This document shows, one piece after another, positions 1-9,726 of a DNA stretch of 64,000 bases. Both the position numbers and the translations under genes were made by a program. A model generated the notes under the pieces. It did not search any database, was not told where the DNA came from, and saw only the letters and a list, made by a program, of their open reading frames with translations. Location of the stretch: contig OY968767.1 in assembly GCA_963695375.1 (NCBI GenBank), positions 2,170,001-2,234,000 on the forward strand, written 5' to 3'. The first letter of the stretch is position 1. Every line of letters starts with the position of its first letter. The DNA comes from JACCVL01 sp963695375 (GTDB lineage Bacteria; Actinomycetota; Actinomycetes; Propionibacteriales; Nocardioidaceae).

Positions 1-1
1 C

Positions 2-2587
2 CGGGCCGGCCGGCCGCACTGTCCGCTCTGCGGGCGCCCGATCGCCCGGCAGACACCGCAGCAGATCGTGGACCGGGTGCTCGAGCTGGACGAGGGCAGC
101 CGGTTCCAGGTGCTGGCGCCGGTGGTTCGCGGTCGCAAGGGGGAGTACGGCGACCTGTTCCGCACCCTGCAGGCGCAGGGCTTCAGCCGGGCCCGCGTGG
201 ACGGCGAGGTGCACGCGCTGGACGCCGTGCCGGCGCTCGCCAAGCAGAAGAAGCACACCATCGAGGTCGTCGTCGACCGGCTGGCGGTCAAGCAGAGTGC
301 GAAGCGCCGGCTGACCGACTCGGTCGAGACCGCGCTCCGGCTCGGCGACGGGCTGGTGCTGCTCGACTTCGTCGACCTCCCGGCCGACCACCCCGGCCGG
401 GAGCGGATGTTCTCCGAGCACCTGGCCTGCCTCTACGACGACCTGTCCTTCGAGGAGCTGGAGCCGCGGTCGTTCTCGTTCAACTCGCCCTATGGCGCCT
501 GCACCGAGTGCCACGGGCTCGGCACCCGGATGGAGGTCGACCCGGAGCTGGTGGTCCCGGACCCCGGCCGGTCGATCGCCGAGGGTGCGGTGACCCCGTG
601 GTCGGCGGCGCACGTGTCGGACTACTTCGGGCGGCTGCTGGCGGCCCTCGGCGACGAGATGGGCTTCTCGGTCGACGTGCCGTTCGCCGACCTGGCTCCC
701 GACGCGCAGCGGGCCCTGTTGCATGGGCACGAGCAGCAGGTGCACGTGCGGTACAAGAACCGCTACGGGCGGGAGCGGGCCTACTGGACGACCTTCGAGG
801 GCGTCATCCCCTACATCGAGCGACGGCACGGCGAGGCGGAGTCCGACACCAGCCGGGAGCGGTTCGAGGGGTTCATGCGCGAGGTGCCCTGCCCGGCGTG
901 CGCCGGGAGCCGGCTCAAGCCGGTGTCGATGGCGGTCACGCTGACCAGCACCGACGGCGACGAGCGCACCATCGCCGACGTCTGCGCGCTGCCCGTCGAC
1001 GAGGCCTCCCGCTTCCTCGCCGACCTGGACATGAGCCTGCGGGAGCGGCAGATCGGCGAGCGGGTGCTGAAGGAGATCTCCGAGCGGCTGCGCTTCCTGC
1101 TGGACGTCGGCCTCGACTACCTCACGCTGGACCGGCCGTCCGGGTCGCTGTCCGGAGGTGAGGCGCAGCGGATCCGGCTGGCCACCCAGATCGGTGCCGG
1201 CCTGGTCGGCGTCCTGTACGTCCTCGACGAGCCGTCGATCGGGCTGCACCAGAAGGACAACCGCCGGCTGATCGACACCTTGCTCCGACTGCGGGACCTC
1301 GGCAACACGCTGATCGTCGTCGAGCACGACGAGGACACCATCCGGACCGCCGACTGGGTCGTCGACATCGGGCCCGGTGCCGGCGAGCACGGCGGCCAGG
1401 TCGTGGTGTCGGGGACCGTGGACGACCTGCTGGAGCACCGGGACTCCCTGACCGGGGCCTATCTCGCCGGCCGGGCCAGCATCCCGGTGCCGGAGGTCCG
1501 TCGGCCGCCGACGCCGGGCCGCGAGCTCGTGGTGCGGGGGGCCAAGGAGCACAACCTGCGCGACATCGACGCGGTGTTCCCGCTGGGGCTGTTCGTGGCG
1601 GTCACCGGGGTGTCGGGGTCGGGCAAGTCCACGCTGGTCAACGACATCCTCTACACCTCGCTGGCCAAGCGGATCTACCGCTCGCGGGACATCCCCGGCC
1701 GGCACCGCACCATCACCGGCGCCGAGCACGTCGACAAGGTCATCCACGTCGACCAGTCGCCGATCGGGCGCACGCCCCGGTCCAACCCGGCGACCTACAC
1801 CGGCGTCTTCGACCACGTCCGCAGACTGTTCGCGCAGACCAGCGAGGCCAAGGTGCGCGGCTACCAGCCCGGCCGGTTCTCCTTCAACGTCAAGGGCGGT
1901 CGCTGCGAGGCGTGCTCCGGCGACGGCACCATCAAGATCGAGATGAACTTCCTGCCCGACGTCTACGTCCCGTGCGAGGTGTGCCACGGCGCGCGGTACA
2001 ACCGGGAGACGCTCGAGGTGCACTACAAGGGCCGGTCCATCTCCGAGGTGCTGGACATGCCGATCGAGGAGGCGGTGGAGTTCTTCGCCGCCATCCCGGC
2101 GATCGCCCGGCACCTGCGCACCCTCGTGGACGTGGGCCTGGGCTACGTCCGGCTCGGGCAGCCGGCGCCGACGCTGTCCGGCGGGGAGGCGCAGCGGGTC
2201 AAGCTGGCCTCGGAGCTGCAGAAGCGCTCCACCGGCAGCACGGTCTACGTGCTGGACGAGCCGACCACCGGCCTGCACTTCGAGGACATCCGCAAGCTGC
2301 TCGGCGTCCTGCAGAGCCTGGTCGACAAGGGCAACACGGTGATCGTCATCGAGCACAACCTGGACGTGATCAAGACCGCGGACTGGGTGGTCGACATGGG
2401 CCCGGACGGCGGCACTCGGGGCGGCCTGGTCGTCGCCGAGGGGACGCCGGAGCAGATCGCCGCCGATCCGGGCAGCCACACCGGTGAGTTCCTGCGGCCG
2501 CTGGTCCGGGCCGTCGAGCGGCGACCCGGCCGGCCCGCCGCCCGTCGGTCCACCTCCCGAAAGGGCACCCGGGCAAAAACCGGCTGA
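2..2587 (+). CDS. uvrA: UvrA, excinuclease ABC subunit A (5' end outside window)
   Basis: This is the DNA-damage recognition ATPase of nucleotide excision repair, which loads UvrB on lesions. The frame is open from base 2, so the true start and first Walker A motif lie upstream; 861 residues are visible of a family length near 950-1000. Seen in order: a CPLCG zinc motif at the left edge, CTECHG and CPAC cysteine pairs (about 500-900), the first ABC signature SGGEAQRIRL, Walker B VLDEPS, the second Walker A GVSGSGKST (about 1610), the C-terminal zinc finger CEAC..CEVCHG (about 1905-1990), and the second signature SGGEAQRVKL. It ends in a basic Arg/Lys tail. uvrC lies 1.2 kb downstream. Identification is secure. 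Confidence 0.97.
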   Translation, partial: RAGRPHCPLCGRPIARQTPQQIVDRVLELDEGSRFQVLAPVVRGRKGEYGDLFRTLQAQGFSRARVDGEVHALDAVPALAKQKKHTIEVVVDRLAVKQSAKRRLTDSVETALRLGDGLVLLDFVDLPADHPGRERMFSEHLACLYDDLSFEELEPRSFSFNSPYGACTECHGLGTRMEVDPELVVPDPGRSIAEGAVTPWSAAHVSDYFGRLLAALGDEMGFSVDVPFADLAPDAQRALLHGHEQQVHVRYKNRYGRERAYWTTFEGVIPYIERRHGEAESDTSRERFEGFMREVPCPACAGSRLKPVSMAVTLTSTDGDERTIADVCALPVDEASRFLADLDMSLRERQIGERVLKEISERLRFLLDVGLDYLTLDRPSGSLSGGEAQRIRLATQIGAGLVGVLYVLDEPSIGLHQKDNRRLIDTLLRLRDLGNTLIVVEHDEDTIRTADWVVDIGPGAGEHGGQVVVSGTVDDLLEHRDSLTGAYLAGRASIPVPEVRRPPTPGRELVVRGAKEHNLRDIDAVFPLGLFVAVTGVSGSGKSTLVNDILYTSLAKRIYRSRDIPGRHRTITGAEHVDKVIHVDQSPIGRTPRSNPATYTGVFDHVRRLFAQTSEAKVRGYQPGRFSFNVKGGRCEACSGDGTIKIEMNFLPDVYVPCEVCHGARYNRETLEVHYKGRSISEVLDMPIEEAVEFFAAIPAIARHLRTLVDVGLGYVRLGQPAPTLSGGEAQRVKLASELQKRSTGSTVYVLDEPTTGLHFEDIRKLLGVLQSLVDKGNTVIVIEHNLDVIKTADWVVDMGPDGGTRGGLVVAEGTPEQIAADPGSHTGEFLRPLVRAVERRPGRPAARRSTSRKGTRAKTG

Positions 2588-2612
2588 GCCCGCGACGCGG
2601 TGGCCCAGCCGC

Positions 2613-2618
2613 CAGGAT
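2613..2618 (+). promoter_or_regulatory. Putative -10 box for the first Rieske gene
   Basis: CAGGAT lies just after the uvrA stop and would start transcription near 2625, giving a leader of about 34 nt that contains the GGGGAGG ribosome site at 2647-2653. No convincing -35 box is seen. The call rests on resemblance to other boxes in this window. Confidence 0.3.
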
Positions 2619-2658
2619 GAGGGACCACGACACCCCATCCGCGATCGGGGAGGCCCGC

Positions 2659-3135
2659 ATGGCAACCGACCGGCAGCTCAGTCCTCAACACGGCGCGCAC
2701 ATTCCGCGCCGCGCCTTGCTCCGCGGCGCCGGCGGCGGAGTGGTCGCCGCGACCTGGCTGGTCGCGTGCGGCGACGACGACACGGCGAGCAGCACCACCG
2801 CCGAGTCGGACACCGAGACCAGCGCGCCGTCCGACGACGCAGCCTCGGGTGACACCAAGACGGTGACGGTCTCCGACGTGGCCGTCGGTGGCGGAGTCGT
2901 GGTCGAGGAGACCTACGTCGTCACCCAACCGACCGACGGCGACTTCAAGGGCTTCACCGCGATCTGCACGCACAAGCAGTGCCCGGTCGGAGAGGTCACC
3001 GACGGAGAGATCATCTGCCCGTGCCACGGCAGCCGCTTCTCGATCGAGGACGGCGCGGTGGTCAACGGTCCCGCGACCGAGCCGCTCGCCGAGGCACCGG
3101 TCAGCGTCGACGGGGACACCATCACCGTCGGCTGA
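2659..3135 (+). CDS. Tat-exported Rieske [2Fe-2S] lipoprotein
   Basis: This is a small Rieske iron-sulfur protein of 158 residues predicted to sit on the outer face of the membrane. A twin-arginine segment (RRALLRG, about residues 17-23) precedes a hydrophobic stretch ending in a lipobox-like LVAC at about residues 35-38, so lipid attachment after Tat export is likely. A low-complexity Ser/Thr/Asp linker follows, then the cluster motifs CTHKQC and CPCHGS. I chose ATG 2659 because GGGGAGG sits 5 nt upstream; an ATG at 2617 is possible but lacks such a site. No cytochrome or oxygenase partner is adjacent, so the redox partner is unknown. A second Rieske gene follows. Confidence 0.85.
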   Translation: MATDRQLSPQHGAHIPRRALLRGAGGGVVAATWLVACGDDDTASSTTAESDTETSAPSDDAASGDTKTVTVSDVAVGGGVVVEETYVVTQPTDGDFKGFTAICTHKQCPVGEVTDGEIICPCHGSRFSIEDGAVVNGPATEPLAEAPVSVDGDTITVG

Positions 3136-3148
3136 CGGGTCGGGAGAA

Positions 3149-3168
3149 CGGTCACCGGGGACTGACCG
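3149..3168 (+). terminator. Weak hairpin after the first Rieske gene
   Basis: CGGTCA and TGACCG form a 6-bp stem around an 8-nt loop, 14 nt after the stop codon. An overlapping alternative hairpin (CCGAAC/GTTCGG, 3166-3187) also exists. There is no U-tract, so termination is only a guess. Confidence 0.25.
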
Positions 3169-3199
3169 AACGGCCGACGCGGTTCGGGCAGCCGCTGGC

Positions 3200-3205
3200 T
3201 AGGTT
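3200..3205 (+). promoter_or_regulatory. Putative -10 box for the second Rieske gene
   Basis: TAGGTT resembles the TAGGNT boxes used repeatedly in this window. It would start transcription near 3212, upstream of a GGAGGG ribosome site at 3233-3238. Confidence 0.35.
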
Positions 3206-3257
3206 TCGGATCGGTGCAACCCCGACGAAAGCGGAGGGACGGGCCCGATGGCTGCGT

Positions 3258-3701
3258 GTGCGACCGGCGAGAAGACTCACGACTGCAGCCGCGTGCGCGG
3301 GGCGACGGACCTTTCTGAAGGGCGCGGCGGTCGGGGTCGCCGGTGCTGCCGGCCTGGCGGCCGGGGGCGCCGTTGAGGCGGCGGAGGCGACCGACCCGCG
3401 GGGTCGGAGCTGGGTGCCGGTGGGACGACGGGGCCGGTTCCCGATCGGCGGTGGGCTGGTGCTGCCCCGCAAGGCGGTGGTGGTGACGCGTCCCACCCGC
3501 GGCGAGGTCAAGGCGTTCGGCATCTTCTGCACGCACCAGGGCTGCCGCCTCGACAACGTCTCCGGCGGGACCATCAACTGCGTCTGCCACGGGTCCAAGT
3601 TCTCCATCACGACCGGCGAGGCGGTGATGGGTCCGGCGACCAGGCCGCTGCCGTCGAAGCGGACCAAGATCGAGCGCCGGCGCGTCTACGTCTGGATGTG
3701 A
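3258..3701 (+). CDS. Tat-exported Rieske [2Fe-2S] protein (start uncertain, possible frameshift)
   Basis: This is a second small Rieske protein. It has a clear twin-arginine signal (GRRTFLKG followed by an Ala/Gly-rich hydrophobic segment) and the cluster motifs CTHQGC and CVCHGS near the C-terminus. The frame carrying the signal offers only GTG 3258 as a nearby start, without a well-placed ribosome site. The best ribosome site (GGAGGG, 3233-3238) instead serves ATG 3248, which is in another frame. Either translation starts at GTG 3258 (147 residues) or an indel separates the true start from the body. The function is electron transfer with an unknown partner. Its position between uvrA and uvrC beside another Rieske gene suggests a tandem duplication. 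Confidence 0.75.
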   Translation: MRPARRLTTAAACAGRRTFLKGAAVGVAGAAGLAAGGAVEAAEATDPRGRSWVPVGRRGRFPIGGGLVLPRKAVVVTRPTRGEVKAFGIFCTHQGCRLDNVSGGTINCVCHGSKFSITTGEAVMGPATRPLPSKRTKIERRRVYVWM

Positions 3702-3754
3702 GCCCCGCTCACCCACCGGGGTCGGACCGGGATCGGACCGGGGGCGGGCCCGCC

Positions 3755-3760
3755 TAGGCT
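3755..3760 (+). promoter_or_regulatory. -10 box for leaderless uvrC
   Basis: TAGGCT lies 7 nt before GTG 3768, and no ribosome site is present. This is the geometry of a leaderless actinobacterial transcript. Confidence 0.55.
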
Positions 3761-3767
3761 GAGCGTC

Positions 3768-5768
3768 GTGGCCGACCCCGCGACATACCGTCCCGCATCG
3801 GGCGCGGTCCCGGACAAGCCGGGGGTCTACCGGTTCCTCGACCCGTCCGGCCGGGTCGTCTACGTCGGCAAGGCGAAGTCGCTGCGGTCCCGGCTCGGCT
3901 CCTACTTCCAGGATCTGGCCAACCTGCACCCGCGCACCCAGTCGATGGTCTCCGCGGCTGCCCGGGTGGACTGGACGGTCGTCGGCACCGAGGTGGAGGC
4001 ACTCCAGCTGGAGTACAGCTGGATCAAGGAGTTCGACCCGCGCTTCAACGTGAAGTACCGCGACGACAAGTCCTACCCGTGGCTGGCGGTGACGCTGCAC
4101 GAGGAGTTCCCCCGGGTGACGGTCGGCCGAGGGCCCAAGCGCAAGGGGGTGCGCTATTTCGGGCCCTACAGTCACGCCTGGGCGATCCGGGAGACCGTCG
4201 ACCTGCTGTTGCGGGTGTTCCCGATGCGGTCCTGCTCGGCCGGCGTCTTCAAGCGCTCCGGCCAGATCGGCCGGCCCTGCCTGCTCGGCTACATCGGCAA
4301 GTGCTCCGCGCCGTGCGTGGGCCGGGTCTCCCCCGAGGAGCACCGGGCGATCGTGGACGACTTCGTCGGCTTCCTGTCCGGCCGGACCGACGAGTACGTC
4401 CGCCGGCTGGAGAAGCAGATGCGGGCCGCGGCCGGCGAGCTCGACTTCGAGCGGGCGGCCCGGCTGCGCGACGACGTGGGCGCGCTGCGCCGGGCGATGG
4501 AGAAGAACGCGGTGGTCCTCGGCGACGGCACCGACGCCGACGTGGTCGCCTTGGAGGAGGACCCGCTGGAGGTCGCGGTGCAGATCTTCAGCGTGCGCGA
4601 CGGTCGGGTCCGTGGACAGCGGGGCTGGGTCGCCGACAAGGTCGACGACGCCGGGACCGGTGACCTCGTCGAGCGGGCCCTCGTGCAGCTCTACGACGGC
4701 GAGAGCGGTGACGCGATCCCGCGGGAGGTGCTGGTGCCGGAGCTGCCCGACGACGCCGAGGCACTGGAGCAGTGGCTGACCGAGCGTCGCGGCGGACGGG
4801 TCGGCGTCCGGGTGCCGCAGCGGGGGGACAAGCGGGCCCTGCTGGCCACCGTCGCGCGGAACGCGGCGGAGAGCCTCACCGTGCACAAGACCAAGCGGGC
4901 GAGCGACCTGACCACCCGGAACCGCGCGCTGGAGGAGGTGCAGAAGGCCCTCGGCCTGGACGAGGCGCCGCTGCGGATCGAGTGCTACGACGTCTCGAAC
5001 CTCCAGGGCACCCAGGTGGTCGCCTCGATGGTGGTCTTCGAAGACGGGCTGCCGCGCAAGAGCGAGTACCGCCGCTTCGTGATCCGCGGGGTCGAGGGGC
5101 AGAACGACGTGGCGAGCATGGGGGAGACGGTCACCCGCCGGTTCCGCCGGATGCTCGACGACCAGCTGGACCGCGGACCGGCCACGCCAGGGACCGACGC
5201 CGACGACGGTCCGCTGCTGGTGGACCCGGACACCGGCCGGCCGCGCAAGTTCGCCTATGCGCCCGGACTGGTGGTCGTCGACGGGGGGCCGCCACAGGTC
5301 GCCGCCGCGGCCCGGGCGCTGGCCGACCTCGGCATCGACGACATCCCGGTCTGCGGCCTGGCCAAGCGGTTGGAGGAGGTGTGGGTGCCCGGCGTCGAGG
5401 ACCCGCTGGTGCTGCCGCGCAGCAGCGAGGGGCTCTACCTGCTGCAGCGGATCCGAGACGAGGCGCACCGGTTCGCGATCACCCACCACCGGTCCCGGCG
5501 GTCCCGGTCGATGGTGGAGAGCGCGCTGGACGACGTTCCGGGGCTCGGCGAGGTGCGCCGCAAGGCGCTGCTGAGCCGGTTCGGCTCGCTGAAGCGGCTC
5601 CGTGCGGCCACCGTGGACCAGATCGCCGAGGTGCCGGGGATCGGCCGGCAGACCGCGGAGGCGGTCGCCGCGGCGCTACACACCGAGCAGTCGCCGGAGC
5701 CCGCGCCCGCGGTCAACACGGCGACCGGTGAGATCCTCGACGACCGACCAGCAGGGGAGAGGCCGTGA
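3768..5768 (+). CDS. uvrC: UvrC, excinuclease ABC subunit C
   Basis: This nuclease makes both incisions in nucleotide excision repair after UvrAB has marked the lesion. The 666-residue protein has an N-terminal GIY-YIG nuclease (GVYRFLDPSGRVVYVGKAKS), a UVR helix pair that binds UvrB (LDFERAARLRDD, about residue 220), the RNase H-like endonuclease domain with VVVDGGPPQV, and a C-terminal helix-hairpin-helix pair (VPGLGEVRRKAL and VPGIGRQTAEAV). Its start is a GTG with no ribosome site but with a -10 box 7 nt upstream. Its stop overlaps rapZ by 4 nt, the usual actinobacterial uvrC-rapZ-yvcK-whiA order. Confidence 0.98.
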   Translation: MADPATYRPASGAVPDKPGVYRFLDPSGRVVYVGKAKSLRSRLGSYFQDLANLHPRTQSMVSAAARVDWTVVGTEVEALQLEYSWIKEFDPRFNVKYRDDKSYPWLAVTLHEEFPRVTVGRGPKRKGVRYFGPYSHAWAIRETVDLLLRVFPMRSCSAGVFKRSGQIGRPCLLGYIGKCSAPCVGRVSPEEHRAIVDDFVGFLSGRTDEYVRRLEKQMRAAAGELDFERAARLRDDVGALRRAMEKNAVVLGDGTDADVVALEEDPLEVAVQIFSVRDGRVRGQRGWVADKVDDAGTGDLVERALVQLYDGESGDAIPREVLVPELPDDAEALEQWLTERRGGRVGVRVPQRGDKRALLATVARNAAESLTVHKTKRASDLTTRNRALEEVQKALGLDEAPLRIECYDVSNLQGTQVVASMVVFEDGLPRKSEYRRFVIRGVEGQNDVASMGETVTRRFRRMLDDQLDRGPATPGTDADDGPLLVDPDTGRPRKFAYAPGLVVVDGGPPQVAAAARALADLGIDDIPVCGLAKRLEEVWVPGVEDPLVLPRSSEGLYLLQRIRDEAHRFAITHHRSRRSRSMVESALDDVPGLGEVRRKALLSRFGSLKRLRAATVDQIAEVPGIGRQTAEAVAAALHTEQSPEPAPAVNTATGEILDDRPAGERP

Positions 5769-6655
5769 CCGACGCGACGACCGAGCAGCCGGGTGCGCCG
5801 AGCACGCTGCTGCTGATCACCGGCATGACCGGGGCCGGGCGCAGCACCGCGGCCGGCGTTCTGGAGGACCTCGGCTGGTTCGTGGTGGACAATCTCCCCC
5901 CGCAGCTGATCGGCGAGGTGCAAGCGCTGGTCGGCCGGGTCGGCCGGGACGAGCCGCGCATCGCGGTGGTGGTGGACGCCCGGTCGCGGTGGTTCTTCGC
6001 CGCGCTGCGCGGGGTGCTCGTCGACCTCGCCCGGCGCGGCCGCCCACCGTCCGTGCTGTTCCTGGAGGCCAGCGACGACGTCCTGGTCCGCCGGCAGGAG
6101 GCCGCCCGCCGTCCACACCCGCTCCAGGGCGACGGCCGGCTGCTCGACGGCGTGCACGCGGAGCGGGAGATGATGCTGGAGCTGCGTGGCCGGGCCGACC
6201 TGATCATCGACACCTCGGACCTGAACGTGCACCAGCTGAGCACGAAGGTGTCGTCCGCGTTCGGCGGCGACGAGCCGGAGGGCCTGCGGGCGACGGTGGT
6301 GTCGTTCGGGTTCAAGTACGGCATCCCGGTGGATGCCGACATGGTGGCCGACATGCGGTTCCTCCCGAACCCGCACTGGGACCCGGCCCTGCGGCCGATG
6401 ACCGGCCTCGACGAGCCGGTCCGGGAGTCGGTGCTGAGCCAGCCCGAGGCGACCCGCTTCCTGCTCGACTACGAGCAGCTGCTGCGGTCGCTCACCGGGG
6501 GCTTCGTCCGCGAGGGCAAGCGGTTCCTCACCCTGGCCATCGGCTGCACCGGCGGCCGGCACCGCAGTGTCGCGATGGCCGAGGCGCTGGCCGAGAGGCT
6601 GCGCGGCCTGGAGGTGTCCGTCCTCGTCGTCCACCGCGACCTGGGGCGGGAGTGA
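5765..6655 (+). CDS. rapZ: RapZ-family nucleotide-binding protein
   Basis: RapZ (YvcJ) is a P-loop protein that binds nucleotides. In enterobacteria it is an RNase adaptor controlling glucosamine-6-phosphate synthase, but its role in actinobacteria is less clear. The 296 residues carry the Walker A variant GMTGAGRST near residue 20, the VVDNLPP motif, and the conserved C-terminal block AIGCTGGRHRSV. The GTG start overlaps the uvrC stop, and the gene overlaps yvcK in turn (GTGA), so translation is probably coupled. Confidence 0.95.
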   Translation: MTDATTEQPGAPSTLLLITGMTGAGRSTAAGVLEDLGWFVVDNLPPQLIGEVQALVGRVGRDEPRIAVVVDARSRWFFAALRGVLVDLARRGRPPSVLFLEASDDVLVRRQEAARRPHPLQGDGRLLDGVHAEREMMLELRGRADLIIDTSDLNVHQLSTKVSSAFGGDEPEGLRATVVSFGFKYGIPVDADMVADMRFLPNPHWDPALRPMTGLDEPVRESVLSQPEATRFLLDYEQLLRSLTGGFVREGKRFLTLAIGCTGGRHRSVAMAEALAERLRGLEVSVLVVHRDLGRE

Positions 6656-7635
6656 GCATCTCCCCGCCTCCCGCGGTCGTCGCTCTGGGCGGCGGGCACG
6701 GGCTGGCCGCCTCGCTGTCGGCGCTGCGGCACGTCACCAACCGGCTCACCGCCGTCGTCACGGTGGCCGACAACGGTGGATCCTCCGGCCGGCTGCGGCG
6801 CGAGCTCGGAGTGCTCCCTCCCGGTGACCTGCGGATGGCGCTGACGGCGCTGTGCGGGGACGACGACTGGGGCCGCACCTGGGCGAGCGCGCTGCAACAC
6901 CGCTTCGACAGCCGGGGGGAGCTGCACGACCACGCCCTCGGGAACCTGCTGATCGTCGCGCTCTGGCAGCTCCTGGACGCGTCCGGCGGTGCGGACGCGC
7001 ACGTGGCCGGCCTGGACTGGGTGGCCCGGCTGCTCGGCGCCCGCGGCCGGGTGCTGCCGATGGCCGCCGTGCCGTTGGACGTGGTGGCCCAGGTGCGCGG
7101 CGCCGACCCGGCCGCCCCGGACACCGAGGTGCAGGTCCGGGGACAGGTCGAGGTGGCCTCAACGTCGGGCCAGGTCGCGTCGATCGGCCTGGACCCGGCC
7201 GAGCCGCCGGCCTGCCCGGAGGCGCTGGAGGCGATCCGCGCTGCCGACTGCGTGGTGATCGGCCCCGGGTCCTGGTTCACCAGCGTGCTGGTGCACCTGC
7301 TGGTGCCGGAGCTGTCCGCTGCGCTGCACGCGACCTCCGCGCACCGGGTGCTGACGCTCAACCTGGCGCCACAGCCGGGTGAGACCGGCGGTCTCGGCCC
7401 GGCCGCGCACCTGGCCGCGTTCGCCGCGCACGCCCCGGACCTGCACATCGACGTCGTGCTGGCCGACCGCACCGTGGCGGACGGGGTGGACCGCGCCGAC
7501 GGGCTGGCGGAGGCGGTCGAGCGACTCGGCGCCGAGCTGGTGCTGGGCGACCTCGCGGCCCGGGACGGATCGCCTCGTCACGACGTGCTCCGGCTGGCGG
7601 CCGCGTACCGCGAGGTGTGCACCGGTCGTAACTGA
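6652..7635 (+). CDS. yvcK: YvcK/CofD-like UDP-GlcNAc-binding protein
   Basis: YvcK proteins bind UDP-N-acetylglucosamine and influence cell-envelope synthesis and growth on gluconeogenic carbon sources. The 327-residue protein begins with VALGGGHGL and has the DNGGSSGRLR motif typical of the CofD/YvcK fold, then LGNL and IGPGSWFTSVL. It starts at GTG 6652 in a 4-nt overlap with rapZ. It belongs to the uvrC-rapZ-yvcK transcript; whiA next door appears to have its own promoter. Confidence 0.95.
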   Translation: MSISPPPAVVALGGGHGLAASLSALRHVTNRLTAVVTVADNGGSSGRLRRELGVLPPGDLRMALTALCGDDDWGRTWASALQHRFDSRGELHDHALGNLLIVALWQLLDASGGADAHVAGLDWVARLLGARGRVLPMAAVPLDVVAQVRGADPAAPDTEVQVRGQVEVASTSGQVASIGLDPAEPPACPEALEAIRAADCVVIGPGSWFTSVLVHLLVPELSAALHATSAHRVLTLNLAPQPGETGGLGPAAHLAAFAAHAPDLHIDVVLADRTVADGVDRADGLAEAVERLGAELVLGDLAARDGSPRHDVLRLAAAYREVCTGRN

Positions 7636-7654
7636 CGGTGCTTGCCCCTCATGG

Positions 7655-7660
7655 CAGGAT
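7655..7660 (+). promoter_or_regulatory. -10 box for leaderless whiA
   Basis: CAGGAT lies 7 nt before ATG 7668 with no ribosome site between. The gap to yvcK is only 32 nt, so whiA may also be reached by read-through. Confidence 0.45.
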
Positions 7661-7667
7661 CGGCGCC

Positions 7668-8654
7668 ATGGCGATGACGTCCCAGGTGAAGGCGGAGCTG
7701 GCGAGCACCTCGGTGACGAAGTCGTGTTGTCGCAAGGCGGAGGTCTCCTCCACGCTGCGGTTCGCCGGGGGGCTGCACATCGTGGCCGGGCGGATCGTGG
7801 TCGAGGCCGAGCTGGACACCGGCGCGGCGGCCCGCCGGCTCCGCCGGGACATCCAGGAGGTCTACGGGCATCCCAGCGAGGTGGTCGTCGTCTCCGGTGG
7901 CGGCCTGCGCCGCGGGACCCGCTACGTGCTCCGCGTGATCAAGGACGGCGAGGCGCTGGCCCGGCAGACCGGCCTGCTCGACCAGCGCGGCCGACCGGTC
8001 CGCGGCCTGCCGCCCCAGGTGGTCTCCGGCGCGACCTGCGACGCCGTCTCGGCCTGGCGGGGCGCCTTCCTCGCGCACGGCTCGCTCACCGAGCCCGGCC
8101 GGTCCAGCGCGCTCGAGGTCACCTGCCCGGGGACCGAGGCGGCGCTGGCCCTGGTCGGCTCCGCCCGCCGGCTGGGCATCTCGGCGAAGGCGCGCGAGGT
8201 GCGCGGGGTGGACCGGGTGGTGATCCGGGACGGGGACGCGATCGGCGCGCTGCTGACCCGGCTGGGCGCGCACGAGAGCCTGCTGGCCTGGGAGGAGCGG
8301 CGGATGCGCCGCGAGGTCCGGGCCACCGCGAACCGGCTGGCGAACTTCGACGACGCCAACCTTCGCCGGTCCGCCCGCGCGGCGGTGGCGGCCGGTGCCC
8401 GGGTGCAACGCGCGCTCGAGCTGCTCGGCGAGGAGGTCCCGGACCACCTGCGACAGGCGGGCAGCCTGCGGCTCCAGCACAAGCAGGCCAGCCTCGAGGA
8501 GCTCGGCCAGCTGCACCAGCCGCCGCTCACCAAGGACGCCGTGGCCGGCCGGATCCGGCGGCTGCTGGCGATGGCGGACAAGCGCGCGGAGGAGATCGGG
8601 GTCCCCGGCACCGAGTCCAGTCTCACCCCGGAGATGCTGGACGCGGCACCCTGA
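7668..8654 (+). CDS. whiA: WhiA, sporulation/cell-division transcription regulator
   Basis: WhiA is the actinobacterial DNA-binding protein which, with WhiB in Streptomyces, activates division genes during sporulation. The 328-residue protein has the degenerate LAGLIDADG-endonuclease-like N-terminal part (KSCCRKAEVSSTLRFAG) and a C-terminal helix-turn-helix (LTKDAVAGRIRRLLAMAD). I chose ATG 7668 (MAMTSQVK) because family members begin this way and a -10 box lies 7 nt upstream. The longer form from 7638 would include promoter sequence. Confidence 0.96.
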   Translation: MAMTSQVKAELASTSVTKSCCRKAEVSSTLRFAGGLHIVAGRIVVEAELDTGAAARRLRRDIQEVYGHPSEVVVVSGGGLRRGTRYVLRVIKDGEALARQTGLLDQRGRPVRGLPPQVVSGATCDAVSAWRGAFLAHGSLTEPGRSSALEVTCPGTEAALALVGSARRLGISAKAREVRGVDRVVIRDGDAIGALLTRLGAHESLLAWEERRMRREVRATANRLANFDDANLRRSARAAVAAGARVQRALELLGEEVPDHLRQAGSLRLQHKQASLEELGQLHQPPLTKDAVAGRIRRLLAMADKRAEEIGVPGTESSLTPEMLDAAP

Positions 8655-8665
8655 CCCGCTCCCGG

Positions 8666-8671
8666 TAGGGT
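8666..8671 (+). promoter_or_regulatory. Putative -10 box of the gap operon
   Basis: TAGGGT lies between whiA and gap and would give a leader of about 34 nt containing the GAGGAGA ribosome site of gap. Confidence 0.45.
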
Positions 8672-8711
8672 CGGAACGGCACCTGCTGTCCAGCCGCGAG
8701 GAGACCCCGTC

Positions 8712-9716
<1,005 letters not shown>

Positions 9717-9726
9717 CCCGTCCCCG

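Noticed and set aside
2913..5489. 858-codon minus-strand open frame opposite uvrC and the Rieske genes
   Set aside because: It is a low-complexity shadow frame. The plus-strand genes are conserved.
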